From Bacteroidales bacterium Bact_09 (lineage in GTDB: Bacteria > Bacteroidota > Bacteroidia > Bacteroidales > UBA932), in contig LUZA01000016.1 in assembly GCA_001603455.1 (NCBI GenBank), forward strand, positions 1 to 35,968: DNA of 35,968 bases, in the 5' to 3' direction. How positions within the stretch are numbered: the first letter of the stretch is position 1; each line of letters opens with the position of its first letter. Shown piece after piece: positions 8,136 to 17,500 of this stretch. The notes under the pieces were generated by a model. That model was not told the DNA's origin. It saw nothing but the letters and a program-made list of their open reading frames with translations, and made no database searches. A program made the position numbers and the translations under genes.

Positions 8136-10118
8136 ATGGGAGAACTGGAGATATGGAACCAGGACCCTTACCTGAAACCTTACAAACCCGTTATTTGGAG
8201 ACGCCATCAAATGCGTCTTGCAAAAGCCGCTGAGATCCGTGGAATGCACGAAAAGTTCAGCCATGCGGTCAATAACCACCTTTATTACGGGATTCATAAG
8301 ACATCAGGCGGATGGGTATGCCGTGAATGGGCGCCCAATGCCACGGCCTTGTATCTGACAGGGGAATGCAACGGATGGAAAAAAGATCCTGAATTTGCTT
8401 TCCGCCCGGTCGGATCCGGAAATTGGGAACTGAAGCTTCCCGGAGGGACCCTGGAGCACGGACAATTGTACAAATGGATCATAGAATGGCTAGGAGGGGC
8501 AGGGGAGCGTCTTCCCGCCTATGTGCGGCGTTGTGTACAGGATCCGGATACAAAGATTTTTTGCGCACAGATCTGGGACCCTCCTGTGCCTTACCTTTGG
8601 AAGCACAGGAATCCGGGGCGGGTGAAAAATCCCCTGATCTATGAAGCGCATGTTGGCATGAGCGGTGAAAAACCGGGCATAGCCGGTTTTGAATGGTTTC
8701 GCACCAGGGTACTCCCCAGGATTGTCCATCTGGGATACAACACCATTCAGTTGATGGCCATTCAGGAACATCCTTATTACGGATCTTTCGGATACCAGGT
8801 ATCCAATTTCTTTGCTGTCAGTTCTCGGCTCGGGACACCGGAAGAATTGAAAAGACTGGTGGACGAGGCCCATGCCCATGGTATTGCTGTGATCCTAGAC
8901 CTGGTTCATTCCCATGCTGTAAAAAATGAGATTGAGGGACTGAGCCGGTTTGACGGCACATATGACCTCTACTTCCATTCCGGGCCAAGGGGAGAACATT
9001 CCCTGTGGTCCTCCCGTTGTTTCGATTACGGGAAAAATGCTGTGTTGCATTTTCTTCTGTCCAACGTCAAATACTGGCTGGAGGAATTCAGGCTGGACGG
9101 ATTCCGTTTTGACGGCGTAACTTCCATGATGTACTACGATCACGGACTGGGGCGCGATTTTACGGAATATGGGCATTATTTTGACGGGAATCAGGACGAA
9201 GATGCCATTACTTACCTGGGTTTGGCCAACAAGCTTGTACACGAATTATACCCCGATGCCATTACCGTGGCGGAAGACGTAAGCGGTATGCCTACTCTGG
9301 CATATCCGCTGGAAAAGGGAGGTGTCGGGTTTGATTTCCGTATGAGCATGGGAGTGGCCGATCATTGGATTAAATGGATTAAGGAACTACGCGATGAGGA
9401 CTGGCACGTAGGGGATATTTTCTTCCAGCTGACCAATAAAAGGCGGGATGAACACACGATTTCGTACGCCGAATGTCACGATCAGGCTATGGTGGGAGAT
9501 AAAACCATAATATTCAGACTCATAGACAAAGAGATGTATACTTCTATGAGTAAGGATATTCCATCCCTTGTGGTTGACCGGGGCATAGCACTGCACAAGA
9601 TTATACGCTTACTTTCTCTATCTACGTCGGGGGATGGTTACCTGAATTTTATGGGCAACGAATTTGGCCATCCGGAATGGATCGATTTTCCACGGGAAGG
9701 GAATGGATGGAGCTATTATTATGCACGCAGGCAATGGTCCCTGGCGGACAATGATCTGTTGCGTTACAAGGGGCTCGAACTTTTTGACAGGGATATGATT
9801 GCTATGGCCAGGGCGCAGAATATATTCAGTACGGCACCGCGTCCCATAATACAGGATATTGGATCTCAGGTACTGGCTTTTGAACGCGGCCGGTTGCTAT
9901 TTGTGTTCAATCTGAGCCCGGACCGGTCTTATACCGGCTATGGGATGGAGGTCAGACCAGGTAAATACCGTTGCATTCTGGACACAGATGATCCTTTGTA
10001 CGGAGGCTTTGGAAGGAACGACCTAAGCGTGGTACATTTGACTGTTACGGAGAGGGAAACAAATTTCTTGTTGTTGTATCTGCCCTCACGTACTGCGATG
10101 GTATTTATTGCAGAATAA
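8136..10118 (+). CDS. glgB: 1,4-alpha-glucan branching enzyme (GH13)
   Basis: A 660-residue enzyme that cuts alpha-1,4 chains and re-attaches them by alpha-1,6 bonds during glycogen synthesis. An N-terminal CBM48-like domain (REWAPNATALYLTGECNGW, about residues 63-81) precedes the GH13 barrel. Barrel motifs are DLVHSH (255-260), GFRFDGV with nucleophile Asp326, VAEDVSG with acid/base Glu380, and AECHDQ with Asp449. The sequence is of the eukaryote-like branching enzyme type (KNPLIYEAHVGMS, YYGSFGYQVSNFFAVSSR) rather than the E. coli GlgB type, as is common in Bacteroidota. It is first of five glycogen-metabolism genes running to 18764. Confidence 0.94.
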   Translation: MGELEIWNQDPYLKPYKPVIWRRHQMRLAKAAEIRGMHEKFSHAVNNHLYYGIHKTSGGWVCREWAPNATALYLTGECNGWKKDPEFAFRPVGSGNWELKLPGGTLEHGQLYKWIIEWLGGAGERLPAYVRRCVQDPDTKIFCAQIWDPPVPYLWKHRNPGRVKNPLIYEAHVGMSGEKPGIAGFEWFRTRVLPRIVHLGYNTIQLMAIQEHPYYGSFGYQVSNFFAVSSRLGTPEELKRLVDEAHAHGIAVILDLVHSHAVKNEIEGLSRFDGTYDLYFHSGPRGEHSLWSSRCFDYGKNAVLHFLLSNVKYWLEEFRLDGFRFDGVTSMMYYDHGLGRDFTEYGHYFDGNQDEDAITYLGLANKLVHELYPDAITVAEDVSGMPTLAYPLEKGGVGFDFRMSMGVADHWIKWIKELRDEDWHVGDIFFQLTNKRRDEHTISYAECHDQAMVGDKTIIFRLIDKEMYTSMSKDIPSLVVDRGIALHKIIRLLSLSTSGDGYLNFMGNEFGHPEWIDFPREGNGWSYYYARRQWSLADNDLLRYKGLELFDRDMIAMARAQNIFSTAPRPIIQDIGSQVLAFERGRLLFVFNLSPDRSYTGYGMEVRPGKYRCILDTDDPLYGGFGRNDLSVVHLTVTERETNFLLLYLPSRTAMVFIAE

Positions 10119-10155
10119 TTAGTAAATTGCATACTTATGGAATAACGAAAATACG

Positions 10156-12066
10156 ATGGCATATTTACAGTTCAACAAACACGCACTGGGAAACCTGGAG
10201 TATTCATTGAACAGGGAAATACTTTCGACCAACAGAGCGGGTGGCTACCTGAACACTACCCTGACAGGATGTAATACCAGGAAATACCACGGTCTTCTTG
10301 TGGTTCCCGTAGATGCGCTGGGGGGAGGTAGTTATGTACTATTATCGTCGCTAGATGAAACCCTCATTCAGCACGGCCAGTCATTCAACCTGGGAATACA
10401 CAGATATCCAGGTATCTATGACCCCCGCGGCCATAAATACATCATAGACTTTGAGATGGACAGGAACATTGTCCTTACCTACAGGATAGGGGGAATGATA
10501 TTCCGCAAAGAGATCGTTTTCCTGCACAACCGGGAACAGCTCCTTATCCAGTACACCCTGCTGGATGCTCATTCTCCCACTTCACTCAGGCTTAAGCCTT
10601 TTCTGGCATTCCGAAACATCCACGACCTTACCTATGCCAATTTATCAGCCAACATCTTCCATTCTAAAGTGGAAAAAGGTGTGGAATATTGCCTTTACGA
10701 AGGGTTTCCCAAGCTGTATATGCAACTCAACGTGCTGAATGAATTCATTAGTAACCCTGACTGGTACAGGAACATAGAGTATCCTCAGGAAAAGATCAGG
10801 GGGTATGAACACAGGGAAGACCTTTTTGTCCCCGGGTATTTTGAATGTCCTATCCGCAAAGGACAGAGCATTGTTTTTTCAGCTTCGCTGACCCCGGCAG
10901 ATCCATCCAGATTGAAGGACTTGTTCAGCAAAGAGATCTCAAAAAGACCGTCCCGGGATTCTTACCGCGAGTGCCTTAAGCTATCGGCTTCGCAGTTTCT
11001 GATCAACAGGAACGGAAAGACCTGTGTCATAGCAGGCTATCCATGGCTGGGAAGAAATCCGAGGGATACAGCCATTGCCTTGCCGGGGCTGGCTTTTTCC
11101 GGTGACAACGGGATGAAACTTTTTGCATCGGGACTTGCCACACTGGCTGAGGAAGAGGACAGGCTTTACGGATCGGCCGATGCTCCTCTTTGGTTTTTCT
11201 GGACCCTGCAGCAATACCTCGGCCAAACAGGAAACAAGGCTGACCTGTGGAATACATATGGAAAGATCATGAAATCGATCCTGTTCCATTATAAGAAGGG
11301 CACGGATATGGTAAAAATGCACCCCAACGGTCTGATATGGGCCGAAAAGGCCGGGGTGCCCGTTACGTGGATGGATTCCATGGTAGACGGGAAACCGGTG
11401 ACTCCGCGCACCGGATATATCGTGGAAGTGTGTGCCCTTTGGTATAATGCCGTATGCTTTGTCCTGGAACTGGCAAAAGATCAGGGAGATACCGGATTTG
11501 TCTCTGAAATTGAAGAAATACCCGGACTGGTAAGAGAAAATTTCCTGCCAACTTTCTGGTGTGAGTCGCGTTCTCATCTGGCCGATTACATTAACCAGAA
11601 TGGACAAAACATATATACAAGGCCTAATCAGATAATTGCCTGTTCGTTGCCCAACACACCCCTGCGAGACGAAACGATCAACACCATCCTGGAAACGTGT
11701 ACCAGGGAGCTCCTGACGCCCCGTGGGCTAAGGACGCTTTCTCCCATGAATCCTTTGTTTGAAGGTCATTGCGAGGGAGATCCGGTAAAACGGAATACAG
11801 CTTACCATCAAGGCTCGGTATGGCCATGGCTGATGGGTCCTTATCTGGAAGCGCAGTTCCGTCTGCACGGAAAGGGATTTGCTGCCTGTGCCGCAGATAT
11901 TTTAGGGGTGTTTGAAGAAGATATGACCGAACACGGCATAGGGTCCGTTGCCGAACTCTACGATGGGAACCCCCCGCACCGACCGCACGGCTGTATTTCC
12001 AGCGCCCGTAGTGTTGCCGAGATCCTGCGTATGATGAACCTCATAGAAAAATACAATAAGCTATGA
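10156..12066 (+). CDS. Glycogen debranching enzyme, amylo-alpha-1,6-glucosidase type (GH133)
   Basis: A 636-residue protein matching the bacterial/archaeal GDE_C family that removes alpha-1,6 branch points. The N-terminal domain has NRAGGYLNTTLTGCNTRKYH and GLLVVPVDALGG (about residues 27-57). The (alpha/alpha)6-barrel half carries MDSMVDGKPVTPRTGY followed by EVCALWYNA (about 405-431) and AYHQGSVWPWLMGPYLEA (549-566), both family signatures. The stop overlaps the next gene's start as ATGA. I leave the symbol blank because glgX names a different (GH13) debranching enzyme. Confidence 0.92.
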   Translation: MAYLQFNKHALGNLEYSLNREILSTNRAGGYLNTTLTGCNTRKYHGLLVVPVDALGGGSYVLLSSLDETLIQHGQSFNLGIHRYPGIYDPRGHKYIIDFEMDRNIVLTYRIGGMIFRKEIVFLHNREQLLIQYTLLDAHSPTSLRLKPFLAFRNIHDLTYANLSANIFHSKVEKGVEYCLYEGFPKLYMQLNVLNEFISNPDWYRNIEYPQEKIRGYEHREDLFVPGYFECPIRKGQSIVFSASLTPADPSRLKDLFSKEISKRPSRDSYRECLKLSASQFLINRNGKTCVIAGYPWLGRNPRDTAIALPGLAFSGDNGMKLFASGLATLAEEEDRLYGSADAPLWFFWTLQQYLGQTGNKADLWNTYGKIMKSILFHYKKGTDMVKMHPNGLIWAEKAGVPVTWMDSMVDGKPVTPRTGYIVEVCALWYNAVCFVLELAKDQGDTGFVSEIEEIPGLVRENFLPTFWCESRSHLADYINQNGQNIYTRPNQIIACSLPNTPLRDETINTILETCTRELLTPRGLRTLSPMNPLFEGHCEGDPVKRNTAYHQGSVWPWLMGPYLEAQFRLHGKGFAACAADILGVFEEDMTEHGIGSVAELYDGNPPHRPHGCISSARSVAEILRMMNLIEKYNKL

Positions 12067-13361
12067 AAGTCCTGATGTTTGGATGGGAATTTCCTCCCCA
12101 TATAGCCGGCGGATTGGGGACGGCCTGTGACGGGTTGACCAGGGGTCTGGCAAAGCATCGGGTGGAAGTCCTCTTTGTGATGCCTTCGGCTTCGGGAGAT
12201 GAAGACCAGCGTGCGGTCCGCATAATCAATGCAAGCGAAGTGGCTGCATTTGAGACAAAGGAAGAAGCCCGCCAGATTTTTGATAAGGTGCAATTTATTA
12301 AAGTCACATCTAACCTGATCCCATACCTAGGCCCCGATGAATTCGAAGAACAGGTGGACTTGGAAAGGGAAAAGGAATGGAACGAATTCAGGATCTCGTT
12401 CGGGCAAAAATTCAAATTCTCGGGTAAATACGGAAAGAACCTTATGGAAGAGGTTATGCGCTACTCGCTGGTGGCTGCCTCCATTGCCAGGCAAAACCAG
12501 TTTGACGTGATCCATGCCCACGACTGGCTGACCTACATGGCCGGGATCGCTGCAAAGCGTGTATCGGGGAAGCCCCTGGTCATACACGTGCATGCCACGG
12601 AATTTGACCGTTCGGGAGAAGACATCAATACGCAGGTTTACGATCTGGAAAAACGCGGCATGGAAGCCGCAGACAGGGTCATTGCAGTGAGCAACCTGAC
12701 ACGCAATATCATCATTAACCGGTACCACATAGATCCCGTAAAAGTTTTCGCTGTGCACAATGCGGTGGATTTCAGTTCTGCAGAGAGCCGCAAGATCACG
12801 AGGGGTGTCCCGGAAAAAATCGTTACATTTCTGGGCCGCATCACTTTCCAAAAGGGACCGGAGTATTTCATTGAAGCCGCTTATAAAGTATTGCAAAAAA
12901 CGCAGAACGTACGTTTTGTGATGGCCGGGAGCGGGGATATGTTCAACCGGGCCGTACGCCGGGTAGCCAAACTGGGCATTTCCTCCCATTTCCATTTTAC
13001 CGGCTTTCTGCGTGGGGAAGATGTCAGGAACATGTTCGCGTATTCCGATGTATATGTCATGCCCTCAGTCTCGGAACCGTTCGGGATATCTCCTCTGGAA
13101 GCCATGCGTGCCAATGTGCCTGCCATCATATCCAAGCAGTCTGGAGTGGCTGAAGTATTGCACCATGCCATCAAGGTAGATTTCTGGGATGTCAATGCTC
13201 TGGCCGATGCCATTTACGGATTGCTGACCTATCCGGCATTGTCTGCCATGACTGTCAGGTGCGGACTGAAAGAAATCAATTCCCTCAAATGGGATAACGC
13301 TGCACTCAAGGTCAAAGAAATCTATGAATCGGTTATGGAAAAAAATCAAAAAAAACCATAA
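12063..13361 (+). CDS. Glycosyltransferase, GT4/GT-B type, in glycogen cluster
   Basis: A 432-residue GT-B glycosyltransferase. The N terminus MKVLMFGWEFPPHIAGGLGT is the acceptor-side loop typical of this fold. IHAHDWLTYMAG lies near residues 157-168. The C-terminal nucleotide-sugar site is EPFGISPLEAM (Glu338 and Glu346, the E-x7-E motif). Homologues occur beside GH57 and GH133 genes in many Bacteroidota and are usually labelled glycogen synthase or glycosyltransferase. The donor cannot be read from the sequence. It may prime or extend glucan chains alongside the GT3 domain downstream, or make a different alpha-glucan. It overlaps the debranching gene by four bases and the GH57 gene follows at once. 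Confidence 0.85.
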   Translation: MKVLMFGWEFPPHIAGGLGTACDGLTRGLAKHRVEVLFVMPSASGDEDQRAVRIINASEVAAFETKEEARQIFDKVQFIKVTSNLIPYLGPDEFEEQVDLEREKEWNEFRISFGQKFKFSGKYGKNLMEEVMRYSLVAASIARQNQFDVIHAHDWLTYMAGIAAKRVSGKPLVIHVHATEFDRSGEDINTQVYDLEKRGMEAADRVIAVSNLTRNIIINRYHIDPVKVFAVHNAVDFSSAESRKITRGVPEKIVTFLGRITFQKGPEYFIEAAYKVLQKTQNVRFVMAGSGDMFNRAVRRVAKLGISSHFHFTGFLRGEDVRNMFAYSDVYVMPSVSEPFGISPLEAMRANVPAIISKQSGVAEVLHHAIKVDFWDVNALADAIYGLLTYPALSAMTVRCGLKEINSLKWDNAALKVKEIYESVMEKNQKKP

Positions 13362-13362
13362 T

Positions 13363-14550
13363 ATGAAAAAGACACTCTGTTTGTACTTTCAGGTGCATCA
13401 GCCTTACAGGTTACGTCAATATCGTTTTTTTGACATAGGCAAAAACCATGATTATTTTGATGATTTTGCCAACAAGACCATCATGGCCCGGGTTGCCACA
13501 CGCTGTTACATACCAGCTAACCGTCTGATGCTTGAACTGATAAATAAATACGACGGGGCATTTAAAATAACTTATTCCATCAGCGGCATAGCCCTGGAAC
13601 AAATGGAACAATTCGCTCCCCAGGCGCTGGAATCCTTCCAGGAACTTGCCAAAACGGGACACGTGGAATTCCTGTCCGAGACATATTCGCATTCCCTGTC
13701 TTCGCTGATTTCACCCAGAAAGTTCAGAGACCAGATTAAAGTACATGTCAATGCTGTGGAAAAACATTTTGGTCAAAAACCCAAGGCTTTCCGGAATACC
13801 GAGCTGATTTACTCGGACACCATAGGGGAAATGGTCGCCGGGATGGGTTTTGCTACCATGCTGACAGAGGGGGCACGGCACATCCTGGGATGGAAAAGTC
13901 CCAATTACATTTATGTGAATGCACTGAATCCCAAATTGAAACTGCTGCTCAGAAATTTCAGGTTGAGTGACGATATTGCATTCCGCTTCTCCAACAAGAG
14001 CTGGGGGGACTGGCCCCTGACGGCAGAAAAATATGCGGGATGGATCGCGGGAGCCCTCGAAAAGGACGATATCGTGAATATCTTCATGGATTATGAAAGC
14101 TTTGGAGAACACCAGCCTGCCTCATCGGGTATCTTCGATTTTCTGAAAGCCATGCCAGGAATGATACTTAATCATACAAACCTGGAGATTATGACACCTT
14201 CCCAGGCCGCAGCCAAGCATCAGCCCATCGCGCCCCTAAATGTTCCATATGCCATATCCTGGGCAGATGAAGAAAGGGACATCAGCGCCTGGCTGGGCAA
14301 TGAGCTGCAACAGGAAGCCTTTAACAACCTGTACAAGATAGAAGATCTGGTAAGGGACAGTAACGATCCCGATCTGCAGAGGGATTTCCGGAGGTTGCAG
14401 GCCAGTGACCATTTTTACTATATGTGTACCAAATTCTTTTCGGACGGGGACGTACATAAATATTTCAATCCCTACGACACCCCGTACGAAGCATTTATCA
14501 ATTATATGAACGTGTTGAGCGACATTACGCTCCGCGCATCTAAAAAATAA
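13363..14550 (+). CDS. GH57 family alpha-glucan-active glycoside hydrolase
   Basis: A 395-residue protein of family GH57 (alpha-amylase, 4-alpha-glucanotransferase or branching activity). Conserved regions are YFQVHQPYRLR with HQP at 12-14, the nucleophile motif FRNTELIYSD with Glu147, and the acid/base motif FMDYESFGEH with Asp243. I chose the ATG at 13363, two bases after the upstream stop, because MKKTLCLYFQVHQP is the expected family N terminus. It probably trims or transfers maltooligosaccharides during glycogen turnover. The substrate is inferred from its neighbours. It is three bases from the GT3-GT35 fusion gene. Confidence 0.9.
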   Translation: MKKTLCLYFQVHQPYRLRQYRFFDIGKNHDYFDDFANKTIMARVATRCYIPANRLMLELINKYDGAFKITYSISGIALEQMEQFAPQALESFQELAKTGHVEFLSETYSHSLSSLISPRKFRDQIKVHVNAVEKHFGQKPKAFRNTELIYSDTIGEMVAGMGFATMLTEGARHILGWKSPNYIYVNALNPKLKLLLRNFRLSDDIAFRFSNKSWGDWPLTAEKYAGWIAGALEKDDIVNIFMDYESFGEHQPASSGIFDFLKAMPGMILNHTNLEIMTPSQAAAKHQPIAPLNVPYAISWADEERDISAWLGNELQQEAFNNLYKIEDLVRDSNDPDLQRDFRRLQASDHFYYMCTKFFSDGDVHKYFNPYDTPYEAFINYMNVLSDITLRASKK

Positions 14551-14552
14551 AT

Positions 14553-17500
14553 ATGAAGAGTGAACTGAATCATAGTCCCGATTATTTGTTTGAAGTGAGC
14601 TGGGAAGTCTGCAACAAGGTAGGAGGGATCCATACCGTAATTGCTACAAAAGCGTTGCATATGTCCAGGGATATGGAGAACAGGCATATCCTCATCGGAC
14701 CGGACGTTTGGAGAGAAACAAAGCAAAATCCCGAATTTCTGGAAGATCCGCGGTTGCTGCGTTCCTGGAGGGACCGTGCTGTACAGGAAGGATTGAGGAT
14801 AAGGGTGGGACGCTGGAACGTTCCGGGTAATCCTATTGCCGTACTGGTTGACTTCTCGTCCTATATATCGCGGAAAGACGAGATATTTACCGATCTGTGG
14901 AAAAAATTCATGCTGGATTCCATCAGCGGGCAGTGGGATTATATAGAACCGGCACTTTTCGGATATGCAACCGGGATCGTTATTGAAAGTTTTGTGCGCC
15001 ATAACCTGGCGCCTCATCATAAAAGTGTGGCTCAATTCCATGAATGGATGACAGGGACCGGACTCCTTTATTTAAAATCGCTCAGGATACCGGTTGCCAC
15101 CACATTTACCACCCATGCCACAGTCCTGGGGCGTTCCATAGCAGGGAATATGCTGCCCCTGTATGATAACCTGGAACTTTACAATCCGGCAGAAAAAGCC
15201 AGGGATTTCAATGTCATAGCCAAACACTCTCTGGAGAAAACGGCTGCTTATTATGCAGATGCCTTCACAACAGTGAGCGACATAACAGCCAGGGAATGTG
15301 CGCACTTTTTGGAAAAAAAAGTTGATATTGTTACGCCTAACGGGTTCGAAAACAGCATTACTCCCCCGGATGAAGAATTTGATAAAAAAAGATGGGAGGG
15401 AAGGAGTGCATTGCTTCTGACCGCATCCCGTATGTTACACAGGGAAGTCAATAAAAATGCTTTCCTTGTGGGGATAAGCGGTCGTTATGAGTTCAAGAAC
15501 AAAGGAATTGATGTGTTCCTGGAATCAATGGCCATACTTAATAGAGAGCGCGGTCAGGCAGACCGGCAGATACTTGCTTTTCTGATGGTACCTGCCAATC
15601 ACAAAGGACCCAGGAATGATTATGACGATCCCCTGACCACCCATTACCTGCACGACCCGGAATATGACCCGGTGCTCAACGTGATGCGCGAACAGGGCTT
15701 GTCCAATGCGGAAAAGAACAACGTGAACGTTTTTTTCATTCCCTGCTATTTAAACGGAGATGACGGACTGATAAATAAAACATATTACGAACTGCTTATA
15801 GGACTGGACCTGTCTGTGTTTCCTTCCTATTATGAACCATGGGGATACACACCGTTGGAAAGCCTGGCATTCCGGGTACCAACCATAACCACATCGTTGG
15901 CTGGTTTTGGCGCGTGGGTGGAGAAAACCTACAAATCACCCCATCCGGGCATTGAGATCGTCGTGCGTGGCGACAACAACCACACCGCAGTGGTGAACGA
16001 TGTGACATCGGTCATTCGCCGCATGAGTGCCTTATCTCCAGATGAAGCCGCAATGGTCAGGGACAATGCCCGTGATGTGTCTGCTATTGCCCTGTGGGAT
16101 AATCAGCTGAAATATTATAAAAAAGCTTATTCCGTAGCACTGGACAAGATTGTCGAGAATCTGGGCCGTTTTCCTCTCAGGAGGGAAGAATGCAGTACCG
16201 TTCACCGTGAATTGTTGCTATCTGCTCCTACCTGGTCACCTGTAACCATCCAGAAACAATTGCCACAGCGTCTTAATTTTTTGGAGGTATTGTCCAGAAA
16301 TCTCTGGTGGTCATGGAACCAGGATGCCAGAAGGCTTTTTTCAGGGATCGATCCCGATATGTGGAAACAGGTGGAAAAAAATCCCATATTATTGCTGGAC
16401 AAAATTCCGTACAAGAAATATAAAGCCCTGGAAAAGAACAAAGCGTTCCTGGAACAACTGGACAAGGTGGAAGCCCGTTTCAACGCTTACATGAAGGCAA
16501 GGGAAACATTAAACGGTCCGGCAATAGCCTATTTCAGCATGGAATACGGCCTGGACTGGACGCTGAAGATCTATTCCGGAGGTTTGGGCATACTAGCCGG
16601 AGATTATTTGAAAGAATCCTCCGATAAGGGCGTTCCCATAACCGGTATAGGATTGTTGTACCGTTACGGTTATTTTCGCCAGTTTCTCTCTGCCCAGGGA
16701 GATCAGGTAAGTGACCGCGAAGCAGTGGATTTTCAGAAGATCCCTGTGATTCCGGTACGTGACGGGAACGATAATTGGACAACCATCAGCATAGCGTTTC
16801 CGGGACGTAATGTTTATGCCCGTATCTGGAGGGTGGATGTGGGTCGGACTCCCCTTTACCTGCTGGACACCGATTTTGAAGATAACCTGCTCGAAGACCG
16901 CAGCATAACACACCAGTTATACGGCGGTGATTGGGAAAACAGACTTAAGCAGGAATTACTGCTGGGCGTGGGGGGGATCCGGGCGCTTCGTGCTTTGGGC
17001 ATCAATACCGATGTTTTCCACTGCAACGAAGGCCATGCGGCTTTCACGGGACTGGAAAGGATCAGGGAATATGTGTTCAATGATAACCTGTCTTTCGAAG
17101 AAGCCAGGGAAGTAGTGCGTGCCTCGTCGCTGTTCACCACCCACACTCCGGTACCTGCCGGTCACGATGCCTTTACCGAAGACATGCTTCGTCCCTATTT
17201 TTCGCATTATCCAGATAGGCTTAAAACGTCGTGGGATACCCTTATGGCGCTGGGAAAAACCGATGTATGCGATGTCCACGAGAAATTTTCGATGAGTTTT
17301 CTGGCTTCAAACCTGTCCCAGGAGATCAACGGTGTGAGCAAGCTGCACGGACAGGTGAGCCGCAAGATCCTCAATCCGCTGTGGCCCGGTTACCTGCCTC
17401 AGGAATCGCATGTGGATTACGTAACAAACGGGGTCCATTATCCCACATGGACTGCCACTGAATGGAAAGAGGTTCATTCCCGCATTTTTGGGGAAGATTT

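Noticed and set aside
16200-16290. Possible missing stop or frameshift joining two genes (GT3 and GT35)
   Set aside because: The frame is continuous with family-like linker residues and both halves are complete. The same fusion is known in Bacteroidota, so a sequencing artefact is unlikely.
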